Source: Streptomyces sp. NRRL WC-3742 (lineage in GTDB: Bacteria > Actinomycetota > Actinomycetes > Streptomycetales > Streptomycetaceae). From it: a stretch of DNA of 64,000 nt. Both the position numbers and the translations under genes were made by a program. The stretch lies in the NCBI RefSeq assembly GCF_000720635.1, contig NZ_JOCF01000034.1:1-64000 (forward strand), given 5' to 3'. Shown here in pieces: positions 25,099 to 33,743 of this stretch (position 1 is the first letter of the stretch; every line of letters starts with the position of its first letter). Below the pieces are notes generated by a model. The model made no database searches. It was given only the letters and a program-made list of their open reading frames with translations, and was not told where the DNA came from.

Positions 25099-27818
25099 CC
25101 CCCGACGACCTCGCCGTCCGCGACCCCGCCGTCCGTGACGTCACCGTTCGCGACCTCGCCGTTCGCGACCTCGCCGTCCGCGACCTCGTCCTGGTCGGCC
25201 ACGGCATGGTCGGCCAGCGCTTCCTGGAAGCCTGGGCCGCGCAGCCCGCCGCGCGCACCTGGCGGGTCACCGTGCTCGCCGAGGAGCCCCGGCCCGCGTA
25301 CGACCGCGTCCACCTCAGCTCCCTCTTCGACGGCAGCACCCCCGAGGACCTCGCGCTCTGCCCGTCCGGCTTCCTCGCCGAGCACGGCATCGACCTGCGC
25401 CTGGGCGACCCGGTCACCGCGATCGACCGCGCCGCGCACCTGGTGCGCACCGCCTCCGGCGCCGAGGTCCGCTACGACGCCCTGGTGCTGGCCACCGGCT
25501 CGGTGCCCTTCGTGCCGCCCGTGCCCGGCACGGACGCGCCCGGCTGCCACGTCTACCGCACCGTCGAGGACGTCGACGCCATCCGCGCCGAGGCTGCCAC
25601 CGCCGCCACCGGCGTGGTGGTCGGCGGCGGGCTGCTCGGCCTGGAGGCCGCCGGGGCGCTGCGCGCCGGGGGCCTGGCCACCCACGTGGTCGAGTTCGCG
25701 CCCCGGCTGATGGCCGTCCAGGTCGACGAGGGCGGCGGCGCCGCTCTGCGCCGCAGGATCGAGGACCTGGGCGTCACCGTGCACACCGGCGCCGGTGCCA
25801 GCGGTGTCCTCACCGGCCCGGACGGGCGGGTGCGCGCCCTCGCCCTCTCCGACGGGCGCGAACTGCCCGCCGACCTGGTCGTCTTCTCCGCCGGGGTCCG
25901 CGCCCGCGACCAGCTCGCCCGGGACTGCGGACTGCCCGTCGGCCCGCGCGGCGGCGTCGTCGTCGACGCGTCCTGCCGCACCGAGGACCCGGCCGTGTTC
26001 GCCATCGGCGAGTGCGCCCAGGCCGTGGACGGCCGGGTGTACGGGCTGGTCGCCCCCGGCTACCAGATGGCCGAGGCCGCCGCCCGTACGGTCGCGGGCC
26101 TGGACGGGAAGGGCTTCACCGGCGCCGACCTGTCCACCGAGCTCAAGCTCCTCGGCGTCGACGTCGCCAGCTTCGGCGACCCGCACGGCACCGCCGAGGG
26201 CGCCCTCGACGTGCTCTACAGCGACAGCCGCACCGGCGTCTACCGCAAGCTCGTCATCGGCGCGGACGGCGCGCTGCTCGGCGGCGTCCTCGTCGGCGAC
26301 ACCGAGGGGTACGGGGCGCTGCGCCCGCTCGCCGTCGCGGGCAGGCCGCTGACCGTCGCCCCCGAACAGCTGGTGCTGCCCGCCGGGTTCGCGGGTTCGG
26401 CCGGGCCCGTCGCCCTGCCCGACGAGGCGGTGCTCTGCTCCTGCCACAACGTCACCCAGGGCGCCGTGCGCGCCGCCGTCCGCGAACAGGGTGCGGAGAG
26501 CGTCGCCGCCGTCAGGAAGTGCACCCGGGCCGGCACCGGCTGCGGCAGCTGCCTCAAGCAGCTCGGCACCGTCGTCGCCGAGGAGCTGGAGGCTTCCGGG
26601 GTCTCCACCCTGAAGGGCCTGTGCGAGCACTTCGCCCACAGCCGCGCCGAGTTGTACGAGATCGTCCGGGTCACGGGCCTGGCGACCTTCTCCGAACTGC
26701 TCGCCGCGCACGGCAGCGGCGGCGAGGGCTGCGAGGTCTGCAAGCCCACCGTCGCCTCCATCCTGGCCAGCCTCGGCAACGGCCACATCCTCGACGGCGA
26801 ACAGGGCGCCCTCCAGGACTCCAACGACCACTTCCTCGCCAACCTCCAGCGCAACGGCTCCTATTCGGTCGTCCCCCGGGTGCCCGGCGGCGAGATCACC
26901 CCCGAGGGCCTCATCACCATCGGCGAGATCGCCCGCGACCACGGCCTCTACACCAAGATCACCGGCGGCCAGCGGATCGACATGTTCGGCGCCACCGTCG
27001 ACCAACTGCCGGTCATCTGGCGCAAGTTGGTAGACGCCGGGTTCGAGTCCGGACACGCCTACGGCAAGTCGCTGCGCACCGTGAAGTCCTGCGTCGGCGA
27101 GACCTGGTGCCGCTTCGGCGTCCAGGACTCCACCACCCTCGCCATCGAACTCGAGCTGCGCTACCGGGGGTTGCGCTCCCCGCACAAGCTCAAGGCCGCC
27201 GTCTCCGGCTGCGCCCGCGAGTGCGCGGAGGCGCAGAGCAAGGACTTCGGCATCATCGCCACCTCCGCCGGCTGGAACCTCTACGTCGGCGGCAACGGCG
27301 GCATGACCCCGCGCCACGCCGACCTGCTCGCCGCCGACCTCGACCGCGACACCCTCATCCGCACCATCGACCGCTACCTGATGTTCTACATCCGCACCGC
27401 CGACCGGCTGGAGCGCACCTCCGTCTGGCTCGACCGCCTCGAAGGCGGCCTCGACCACCTGCGCGCCGTCGTCCTCGACGACTCCCTCGGCATCGCGGCC
27501 GAGCTCGACGACCTGATGGAGCGTCACATCGGCGGCTACCGCGACGAATGGGCCGAGACCCTCGCCGACCCCGACCGGATGCGCCGCTTCTCCTCCTTCG
27601 TCAACGCCCCCGGCGCCCCCGACCCCGCCGTGACCTTCGTCCCCGAACGCGGCCAGATCCGCCCCGCCCGCCCCGGCGAGGCGGGCCGCACCCTCGACGC
27701 CCTCGAGGCCCGCGGCACCCGCGGCACCCACGGCACCCACGGCACCCACGACACGCTCGAAACCTACGACGCCCCGGTGCTCGTCGCCGGAGCCCGACCG
27801 GAGGTGCTCACCCCGTGA
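25095..27818 (+). CDS. nirB: Nitrite reductase (NADH), large subunit
   Basis: 907 residues from ATG 25095 (ATGA overlap). N-terminal FAD/NADH reductase (LVLVGHGMVGQRFLE, GVVVGGGLLGLEAAG, FAIGECAQ). The BFD-type [2Fe-2S] site is CSCHNVT with CTRAGTGCGSC. The nitrite/sulfite reductase half has siroheme/[4Fe-4S] ligands in CVGETWCRFGVQDS and SGCARECAEAQSKDFG. All cofactor residues expected of NirB are present. Reaction: six-electron reduction of nitrite to ammonium in the cytoplasm. Two oddities: the N-terminus has five VRD pentapeptides from a 15-bp repeat, and the C-terminal tail has GTH tripeptides from a 9-bp repeat (27714-27749). Confidence 0.95.
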   Translation: MTPDDLAVRDPAVRDVTVRDLAVRDLAVRDLVLVGHGMVGQRFLEAWAAQPAARTWRVTVLAEEPRPAYDRVHLSSLFDGSTPEDLALCPSGFLAEHGIDLRLGDPVTAIDRAAHLVRTASGAEVRYDALVLATGSVPFVPPVPGTDAPGCHVYRTVEDVDAIRAEAATAATGVVVGGGLLGLEAAGALRAGGLATHVVEFAPRLMAVQVDEGGGAALRRRIEDLGVTVHTGAGASGVLTGPDGRVRALALSDGRELPADLVVFSAGVRARDQLARDCGLPVGPRGGVVVDASCRTEDPAVFAIGECAQAVDGRVYGLVAPGYQMAEAAARTVAGLDGKGFTGADLSTELKLLGVDVASFGDPHGTAEGALDVLYSDSRTGVYRKLVIGADGALLGGVLVGDTEGYGALRPLAVAGRPLTVAPEQLVLPAGFAGSAGPVALPDEAVLCSCHNVTQGAVRAAVREQGAESVAAVRKCTRAGTGCGSCLKQLGTVVAEELEASGVSTLKGLCEHFAHSRAELYEIVRVTGLATFSELLAAHGSGGEGCEVCKPTVASILASLGNGHILDGEQGALQDSNDHFLANLQRNGSYSVVPRVPGGEITPEGLITIGEIARDHGLYTKITGGQRIDMFGATVDQLPVIWRKLVDAGFESGHAYGKSLRTVKSCVGETWCRFGVQDSTTLAIELELRYRGLRSPHKLKAAVSGCARECAEAQSKDFGIIATSAGWNLYVGGNGGMTPRHADLLAADLDRDTLIRTIDRYLMFYIRTADRLERTSVWLDRLEGGLDHLRAVVLDDSLGIAAELDDLMERHIGGYRDEWAETLADPDRMRRFSSFVNAPGAPDPAVTFVPERGQIRPARPGEAGRTLDALEARGTRGTHGTHGTHDTLETYDAPVLVAGARPEVLTP
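25113..25187 (+). repeat. 15-bp tandem repeat at the nirB N-terminus
   Basis: Five contiguous 15-bp units code AVRDP, AVRDV, TVRDL, AVRDL and AVRDL just before the FAD-binding fold. The unit length keeps the frame. The true family start would be near the LVLVGHG segment, so this is an expanded N-terminal extension. Confidence 0.9.
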
Positions 27819-28174
27819 CCGTACAGATCCACGACGGCGACCGCTGGCGAGACGTCTGCACCCTCGCCGAACTCCAACCAGGCCGTGGCGTCGCCGTGTT
27901 GATGCCCGACGCCGCCCAGGTCGCCCTCTTCCGCGACCGCGCCGGAGTGCTCTACGCCGTCGACAACCTCGACCCGTTCAGCGGCGCCCCCGTCCTCGCC
28001 CGGGGCCTGCTCGGCAGCCGGGGCGAACGGCCGACCCTCATCTCCCCGATGTACAAGCAGGTCTACGACCTCACCGACGGCCGCTGCCTCGACGAGGACA
28101 CCACCCCCGACGGCGCCCCCGCCGTGCTGCGCCGCTGGCCGGTGCGCCTGGCCCCCGAGGAGACTGCCGCATGA
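27815..28174 (+). CDS. nirD: Nitrite reductase small subunit
   Basis: 119 residues from GTG 27815 (GTGA overlap with nirB). It is a Rieske-like fold of the NirD type: VCTLAELQPGRGVAVLM, FRDRAGVLYAVDNLDPFSGA, then ISPMYKQVYDLTDGRCLDE. NirD proteins usually lack the Fe-S ligand pairs of true Rieske proteins, and they are absent here too. It is expected to form the NADH nitrite reductase complex with NirB. The stop overlaps the transporter start. Confidence 0.93.
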   Translation: MTVQIHDGDRWRDVCTLAELQPGRGVAVLMPDAAQVALFRDRAGVLYAVDNLDPFSGAPVLARGLLGSRGERPTLISPMYKQVYDLTDGRCLDEDTTPDGAPAVLRRWPVRLAPEETAA

Positions 28175-29508
28175 GTACCGTGCTCGCCGCCAAGCCATCC
28201 GCCGCGCTGGAGAGTTGGGACCCGGAGGACGAGGAGTTCTGGGCCCGCACCGGCGCCCGCGTGGCCCGGCGCAACCTGGTCCTCTCCGTCCTCTCCGAGC
28301 ACATCGGCTTCTCCGTGTGGAGCCTCTGGTCGGTCCTGGTGCTCTTCCTCGGCCCCGAGTACCACCTCACCCCCGCCGACAAGTTCACCCTCACCGCCCT
28401 GCCCACCGCCCTCGGCGCAGTGCTGCGGCTGCCCTACACCTTCGCCGTGGCCCGCTTCGGCGGCCGCACCTGGACGGTGATCAGCGCCCTCCTGCTGCTC
28501 CTGCCCACCGCACTGGCCGCCCTCGTGCTCGAACCCGGCGTCTCCTACGGCACGCTGCTCGCCGTGGCCTGCGTCGCGGGCGTCGGCGGCGGCAACTTCG
28601 CCTCCTCCATGGCCAACATCAACGCCTTCTACCCGCACCGGCTCAAAGGCTGGGCCCTGGGCGTCAACGCCGGCGGCGGCAACCTCGGCGTGCCCGCCGT
28701 ACAGCTCCTCGGCCTGCTGGTGCTCGCCACCGCCGGCGCCGCGCACCCCCGGCTGCTGCCGCTGCTCTACCTGCCGCTGATCGTCCTCGCGGCGGCGGGC
28801 GCCTGGTGGCGGATGGACGACCTGCCCGTGCGGCGCGGGAGTTCGGGGGAGCGGCGGATGCTGCGCGAGGTCGCCCGCGACCCGTACGGCTGGGCGGTGT
28901 CCGCCCTGTACGTCGGCACCTTCGGCTCGTTCATCGGCTTCGGCTTCGCCTTCGGCCAGGTGCTCCAGGTGCAGTTCCACGAGCGCTTCGACACCCCCGT
29001 CAAGGCCGCCGCCCTCACCTTCCTCGGCCCGCTGCTCGGCTCGCTGCTGCGCCCCGTCGGCGGACGGCTCGCGGACCGGTACGGGGGCGCGCGGGTGACG
29101 CAGTGGGCCTTCGTCGGGATGGGCGCCGGGACGGTCGTGGTGATCGCCGCCTCCCGCGCCGGATCGCTGCCGCTGTTCCTCGCCGGCTTCGTCGCCCTGT
29201 TCGTCCTCAGCGGGATCGGCAACGGCTCGACGTACAAGATGATCCCCGCCCACTACCGGGCCCTCGCCCAGCGCGCCGTCGCGGCCGGAGCCGACCCCGA
29301 CGCCACCGAGGCCGACGCCCGCCGCCGCACCGGCGCGCTCATCGGGCTCGCCGGGGCCGTCGGGGCCTTCGGCGGTGTGCTGGTGAACCTCGCGTTCCGG
29401 CAGAGCTTCCAGTCCGGCCACGACGGGGAGGCCGCGTACCTGGGCTTCCTTGTGGCGTACGTCCTCTGCTCGGTGCTCACCTGGGCGGTGTGGCTGCGGC
29501 GGCGCTGA
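28171..29508 (+). CDS. narK: NarK-type nitrate/nitrite MFS transporter
   Basis: 445 residues from ATG 28171 (ATGA overlap with nirD). Twelve hydrophobic spans. Two nitrate-signature-like segments are seen: GVGGGNFASSMANINAFYPHRLKGWALGVNAGGGNLG (cited by its GGGNFASSMANI core) and FVLSGIGNGSTYKMIP. Arg in the first span region (FAVARFGGRTW) fits substrate binding. It probably imports nitrate for the NasA-NirBD pathway, with nitrite export as a possible alternative. It is the last gene of the operon, followed by a weak hairpin. Confidence 0.92.
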   Translation: MSTVLAAKPSAALESWDPEDEEFWARTGARVARRNLVLSVLSEHIGFSVWSLWSVLVLFLGPEYHLTPADKFTLTALPTALGAVLRLPYTFAVARFGGRTWTVISALLLLLPTALAALVLEPGVSYGTLLAVACVAGVGGGNFASSMANINAFYPHRLKGWALGVNAGGGNLGVPAVQLLGLLVLATAGAAHPRLLPLLYLPLIVLAAAGAWWRMDDLPVRRGSSGERRMLREVARDPYGWAVSALYVGTFGSFIGFGFAFGQVLQVQFHERFDTPVKAAALTFLGPLLGSLLRPVGGRLADRYGGARVTQWAFVGMGAGTVVVIAASRAGSLPLFLAGFVALFVLSGIGNGSTYKMIPAHYRALAQRAVAAGADPDATEADARRRTGALIGLAGAVGAFGGVLVNLAFRQSFQSGHDGEAAYLGFLVAYVLCSVLTWAVWLRRR

Positions 29509-29525
29509 GGCGCCCGTACGACGAT

Positions 29526-29559
29526 CGGACGGCCCGGCGCGCGGCAGCGGGGCCGTCCG
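29526..29559 (+). terminator. Hairpin after narK
   Basis: 10-bp stem (29526-29535 with 29550-29559) and a 14-nt loop, 18 nt after the stop. Confidence 0.6.
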
Positions 29560-29601
29560 GTTAGCGTCGGCGCAAACCGTTCCCTGACCTCGGAGGTCGC
29601 A

Positions 29602-30042
29602 GTGCAGCGCTGGATCACCCTCACGCTTCTCACCGCCTCCCTCGCCGCGCTGACCGCCCCCGCCGGGGCCGTGGACGACCCGCCCCCGGCGACCACCACC
29701 GTCACCCTGGGCGAGGCGCGGATCGACCCGAAGGTGCCCGGAAAGGTCCGGGTCGACGTCGACTACGTGTGCACCGTCGCGGACGAAGCCCGCTCCCTCA
29801 CCGTCGCCGTCGAACAGAAGGACCCCCAGGACACCTCCTCCATCGGCTTCGGCTCCAGCCGCACCGCCGAGGCCGACATCCTCTGCGACGGCACCCCCCA
29901 GCACCGCCAGATCGCCGTCCAGTCCAAAACCGTCAACTGGATCCCCGCCACCGACGCCGTCCTCACCGCCACCGTCACCAACATCGGCGCCACCCCGCCG
30001 GCCTCCGCCGACGCCCGCCGCGCCAAGCTCGCCGCCCCCTGA
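29602..30042 (+). CDS. Small secreted protein of unknown function
   Basis: 146 residues from GTG 29602, with GGAGG 6 nt upstream. Signal peptide of about 23 residues ending AGAV. The mature part is predicted beta-rich, with two Cys (YVCTV and ILCDG) that could form a disulfide, as in Streptomyces Ig-like secreted proteins. No catalytic motif recognised. It stands alone between narK and a palindrome-controlled membrane protein. Confidence 0.6.
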   Translation: MQRWITLTLLTASLAALTAPAGAVDDPPPATTTVTLGEARIDPKVPGKVRVDVDYVCTVADEARSLTVAVEQKDPQDTSSIGFGSSRTAEADILCDGTPQHRQIAVQSKTVNWIPATDAVLTATVTNIGATPPASADARRAKLAAP

Positions 30043-30077
30043 CCCCGCAGCGGGGCTGCTGGCGCCCGGCCCTGTGT

Positions 30078-30093
30078 TCTACAGTTCTGTAGA
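30078..30093. promoter_or_regulatory. TCTACAG-TT-CTGTAGA palindrome
   Basis: Perfect 7+2+7 inverted repeat 38 bp before the membrane protein start, in an A/T-rich promoter stretch. It resembles operators of winged-helix repressors such as BlaI/CopY types, but no such regulator is nearby. Confidence 0.55.
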
Positions 30094-30131
30094 GCATTGG
30101 CTCGCAGGTGATCAGCGAACGGGGACGCACC

Positions 30132-30767
30132 ATGGACAGGCCGCTTCGACTGCCGCAGCAGGACCGGGCCGACTTCGAGACCGAGCTCGGGCGGGCACTC
30201 GCCGGCCCGCAGGTACGGGCGGCGCTGCGCGAGGGCGGCGACGACGGGCACGGCGTCGAGGGGCTGCGCCGCAGCGCGCGCGAGAACGCCGAGTTCGTGC
30301 TCGCCGCCGCCGCGCCCGAGTACGAGCGCTACGCGATGCTGCGCGCCGACGCGGACGCGGTGGCGCGGCTGCCCGTGGACGCGCCGGGCGGGGGCCGGGT
30401 GTCGGGCCTGTGGGGCGTGGTCGGGGTGATAGTGCCGATCATCGCGGGGGCCGCCGCCGTGATCTTCCTGCTGCTCGGGTACGCGATGGGCCTGGCCGAG
30501 GACCTGGAGGTGCTCGGGGACGCCCTGGTGGCGGCCGGCTGGATCGCCGCGGGCGTGGCGGCGGCGGGACTGCTGGTGGGCGGCCTGGGCCTGCTGAACA
30601 CGGCCTCCCGGGCGCGGAGCGGCGAGGCCGCCGAGGCGGCGGGCGGCGCGGGCGGCGCGGGCGAGTTGGCGCGGGCGCGCGAGGACTGGCGGCTGGCACT
30701 CGCCGAGCGCGGCCTGGTGCCGTACCTGGTGGCCCAGGCCACGGGCCTCCCGGGCCGGAGTCGCTGA
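30132..30767 (+). CDS. Two-span membrane protein of unknown function
   Basis: 211 residues from ATG 30132 (GGGGAC upstream); a GTG at 30108 would add 8 residues. About 85 polar residues, including a run that looks helical (DFETELGRALAGPQVRAAL), precede two membrane spans (about residues 96-122 and 135-160). An Ala/Gly stretch and a helical C-terminus (ELARAREDWRLALAERGLVPYLV) follow. No family recognised. The palindrome just upstream suggests it is individually regulated. Confidence 0.65.
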   Translation: MDRPLRLPQQDRADFETELGRALAGPQVRAALREGGDDGHGVEGLRRSARENAEFVLAAAAPEYERYAMLRADADAVARLPVDAPGGGRVSGLWGVVGVIVPIIAGAAAVIFLLLGYAMGLAEDLEVLGDALVAAGWIAAGVAAAGLLVGGLGLLNTASRARSGEAAEAAGGAGGAGELARAREDWRLALAERGLVPYLVAQATGLPGRSR

Positions 30768-30824
30768 GGGGAGCCACAGGGGCCTGAGGGCCGCAGGATG
30801 GGCTCCCCCGTGCCGCGTCCGCCC

Positions 30825-31268
30825 TCAGTCCCGTGCCGCCTCGGCCAGCAGTTGCGCCACGGCCCGCGGGATGCCGAGGCGGCGGGCGATCCAGGGGGCC
30901 GGGTGGCCGGCGCGGGCCAGTATCCAGGCGGAGTACAACTGGCCGAGCTGGGGGGCGTGTTCGCTCAGGAGGAGGGGGCGGACGGCGTCCATCGGGAAGT
31001 CCTCGAGGGCGCGGGCGCTGAATTCGCGGCCGTTGGGGCCGGGCGGGGGCAGGGGGAGGGGGCGGCGGATGTCGAGCCAGCGGTGGAGGAGCACGGCGGC
31101 GGCGATGAGGAGGCCCGTGGCGGAGGCGGCGACGAGGAAGGCGCCGATGATCGGGCGCTGCTCCTCCTCGGCGAGGCCGAGGGCGATTTCCTCCGTCAGG
31201 AGCAGTCCGAGTGCGCTGATCAGCGCCAGTGCTTCGCCGGGCCGCGGACGGAACCGGGATGTGGACAT
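30825..31268 (-). CDS. Two-span membrane protein of unknown function
   Basis: 147 residues from ATG 31268 with AGAGG 7 nt upstream. Two adjacent membrane spans (about residues 12-33 and 42-64) with a short acidic loop (AEEEQRP). A soluble C-terminal part has a helical bundle look (WILARAGHPAPWIARRLGIP, possibly HTH-like). No family recognised. It is convergent with the preceding two-span protein. The 298-bp space to the next gene holds only an A/T-poor promoter side and nothing I can name. Confidence 0.6.
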   Translation of the reverse strand: MSTSRFRPRPGEALALISALGLLLTEEIALGLAEEEQRPIIGAFLVAASATGLLIAAAVLLHRWLDIRRPLPLPPPGPNGREFSARALEDFPMDAVRPLLLSEHAPQLGQLYSAWILARAGHPAPWIARRLGIPRAVAQLLAEAARD

Positions 31269-31566
31269 ACGGGACCTCTTCCTCGGCCGGCGTGCCGGTG
31301 GCTGCGGACGGGTTCGGCGACTCACCTCCGGTACAACGGCCGTGGGCGGCCCGGGGCACGTGGAGACACGCGGGGAGTTGACGCGGCGTCAGGACGGCTG
31401 TGCGGGCGGCGGCGGAGAGTGCGGTCGGGAGCGCCTGGGCGCGGCGCTGCGCCTCCGAACAGCATAGCTCCGGGCCGGCATGAGCTCGACAGTCGTGTAG
31501 AAGTCGGGCCGGGCGGGAGGGCCGAAACCGCGGGCGTGGTCCACCCTGGTAGGGGAGGCCGGACCG

Positions 31567-32691
31567 ATGGGACTCACCAGTCACAAGCTGATCGCCCTGG
31601 TGGCGCTGCTCGCGGTGTTCACGGTGCTGGGCACGCTGTGGGTCTGGCCCCGGCTGGCCGTCCGCAGCTGGCCGGCGATGTTCCTGCGGCTGGGCACGGT
31701 CCTGGTGACCCAGGTGGTGCTGCTGGCCACGCTCGGTCTCGCCGTCAACGACTACTTCGTGTTCTACAGCAGCTGGTCGGACCTGTTCGGCCGCGAGCAC
31801 GGCGCCGCCGTGATCCAGGGCGCGGGTGCGGGCGCCCCGCCCGGGGTGCGGGTGCTCGGTACGGCGGAGGTGACCGGCGCCGGGTCCGTCGGCCGCGATC
31901 CGGCGCAGGTGGGCCGGCTGGACCGGGTCCGGCTGCCCGGCACGACGACGGGGCTGAGCACCGACGGCTACGTCTACCTGCCGCCGCAGTACTTCCAGCC
32001 CGGCAACGAGGCGCGGCACTTCCCGGCGGTCCTGGCGCTCACGGGCTTCCCCGGCGACGCCGCCAACCTCGTCGGCAAGCTCCGCTACCCCGCGCACGAA
32101 CTGGACCTGCTGCGCCAGGGCGCGATGAAGCCGACCGTCCTCGTGCTGATGCGCCCCTCGCCCTCGATGCCCCGCGACAGCGAGTGCGAGGACGTTCCCG
32201 GCGGCCCGCAGGCGCAGACCTACTTCGCCACCGACGTGCCCGCCGACCTGCGCGCCTCCTACCGGGTCCTCGACGGCGGCGCGGGCCTCGGCATGATCGG
32301 CGACTCGACCGGCGGCTACTGCGCCGTCAAGCTCGGCATGACGCACCCGCAGACGTTCGGCGCCGTGGTGTCCCTGTCCGGGTACTTCAGGGCGGCCGAG
32401 GACGTGACCACCGGGGACCTGTTCGGCGGCAGTGCCCAGCGGCGCCAACTGGCCGACCTGAACTGGCGGTTGGCCCACCTGTCGATGCCCGCGCTGTCCG
32501 TCCTGCTCGCCGACAGCAAACAGGACGGCAGCACCTACGCCGACTCCGGGGCGTTCGCGGCGGCCGCCCGTCCGCCGCTGACCGTCGAGCAGGCGACGGT
32601 GGACAGCGGCGGCCACAACTTCACCACCTGGAACCGGCTGCTGCCGCCCTCGCTGAGCTGGCTGAGCGCACACCTGGGCGACCCGGCGTGA
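31567..32691 (+). CDS. Membrane-anchored esterase of the esterase-D/antigen-85-like family
   Basis: 374 residues from ATG 31567. Two N-terminal membrane spans (residues 7-27 and 36-60) anchor an extracytoplasmic alpha/beta-hydrolase domain. The nucleophile motif is MIGDSTGGYCAVKLG, a G-D-S-T-G-G elbow, with HPQTFGAVVSLSGYF after it. The C-terminal His is in DSGGHNFTTWNRLLP. Streptomyces has many such esterases; mycolyl transfer is unlikely without mycolic acids. A cell-surface esterase or acyltransferase is the reasonable reading. Substrate unknown. Confidence 0.8.
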   Translation: MGLTSHKLIALVALLAVFTVLGTLWVWPRLAVRSWPAMFLRLGTVLVTQVVLLATLGLAVNDYFVFYSSWSDLFGREHGAAVIQGAGAGAPPGVRVLGTAEVTGAGSVGRDPAQVGRLDRVRLPGTTTGLSTDGYVYLPPQYFQPGNEARHFPAVLALTGFPGDAANLVGKLRYPAHELDLLRQGAMKPTVLVLMRPSPSMPRDSECEDVPGGPQAQTYFATDVPADLRASYRVLDGGAGLGMIGDSTGGYCAVKLGMTHPQTFGAVVSLSGYFRAAEDVTTGDLFGGSAQRRQLADLNWRLAHLSMPALSVLLADSKQDGSTYADSGAFAAAARPPLTVEQATVDSGGHNFTTWNRLLPPSLSWLSAHLGDPA

Positions 32692-32721
32692 ACCGGGCCC
32701 GGGCCGGTAGTGCCCGCCCCC

Positions 32722-33207
32722 TCAGCGGGCCAGCAGCGGCAGGGGAGCCCCCGTGCGGGCGGGCAGTTCGAGCCGGGTGAGCAGCGCCGAGGGCGACACC
32801 TCGACCACCCGGCAGCCCGCGCGGTGGCGGCAGTGCCGGGCGACGGTGCTGTGGCGCAGCCGGTCGAGGCGGCGGCGGGTGGCGGTGCCGATGACCAGCA
32901 GGTCGTCCGGGCCGGTGACGGCGGAGACGAGGGCGCGCCCGGGGTCGGCGTTGACGACGACCGGGTGGATGACCAGGCCGGAGGGGAAGCCGCCGTACGC
33001 CTGCTCGAAGGCGATGTCGAGGCGGCGGCGGGCGGCGTGCTCCAGTTCGGAGAGCGGGCGCAGCCCGTCCCGTTCGCCCGCCGTCCACGCGGCGACGGGC
33101 ACCAGGACGGCGTCGTGGCGGGCCGCCTCGCCGACGGCGTGGTAGAGGGCGGCCAGACTGCTCAGTGATCCGCTCAGGCCGACGATCACGCGGGTGGTCC
33201 CGGTCAT
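32722..33207 (-). CDS. Universal stress protein (UspA fold)
   Basis: 161 residues, a single Usp domain: VIVGLSGSLSSLAALYHAVGEA at the N-terminus (D of the usual VGVDGS replaced by LS) and GTATRRRLDRLRHSTVARHC as the phosphate-loop-like C-terminal motif. The G-x2-G-x9-G(S/T) ATP motif is degraded at its first positions, so nucleotide binding is uncertain. It stands alone, and regulation is not visible. Its 290-bp upstream region (33208-33497) shows no recognisable site beyond isolated TTGACG/CGTCAA hexamers. Confidence 0.75.
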   Translation of the reverse strand: MTGTTRVIVGLSGSLSSLAALYHAVGEAARHDAVLVPVAAWTAGERDGLRPLSELEHAARRRLDIAFEQAYGGFPSGLVIHPVVVNADPGRALVSAVTGPDDLLVIGTATRRRLDRLRHSTVARHCRHRAGCRVVEVSPSALLTRLELPARTGAPLPLLAR

Positions 33208-33497
33208 GGCCGTTCGCCTCCGTCTCTCCGGTCGGGTTTCTCCGGTTCGGGTGGGTGCTCCTCGCTTCGGATGAGTCCAGTGAACCCCGGAACGCCCCCG
33301 TCCGTACCTGTGCTGACACCACCATGACGCCGTCCGCGCACTTCTTGACGGCCCCCTGACAGCGGTGGGGAGGGGGCATATCAGGGAGGCGTCAAGGTGC
33401 GGCCCCGATCCGTAGACCCTGCGTCAAGGCCCGCTCCGAGCGGCCCCGGGCGCGCTCCACTGGGAACGGAAACGCCCCCGCACCCGAGGAGCCCGTC

Positions 33498-33716
33498 GTG
33501 ACCACCACCGCCGCCGCAACCGCCGCAACCGCCGTCGACCGCCCGCTGGGCCGCGCCGTCCGCCTCGTCCCCGCCGGACCCACCGGATTCACCGGATTCG
33601 CGGGATTCGCCGGATCCGCCTCGGAGGACACCCACGACCGCGCCGCCGAAGCGGACCCCGACCTGGCCCGCACCCGCCCGGCCCACTGCCGCTTCGCCCT
33701 GCACCTCGAGGACTGA
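33498..33716 (+). CDS. Small 72-residue protein upstream of lysA
   Basis: GTG 33498 is preceded by GAGGAG at 8 nt. The N-terminus is Ala/Thr-rich, the middle reads GPTGFTGFAGFAG from a 9-bp repeat, and the C-terminus is acidic with a single Cys (HCRFALHLED). It lies 27 bp before lysA and is probably co-transcribed. No family recognised. A modified peptide precursor is possible in principle, but no modification enzyme is beside it; a leader-type ORF is the alternative. Confidence 0.5.
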   Translation: MTTTAAATAATAVDRPLGRAVRLVPAGPTGFTGFAGFAGSASEDTHDRAAEADPDLARTRPAHCRFALHLED

Positions 33717-33743
33717 CCCAACCGCCCCCCGGGAGAACCCGAC

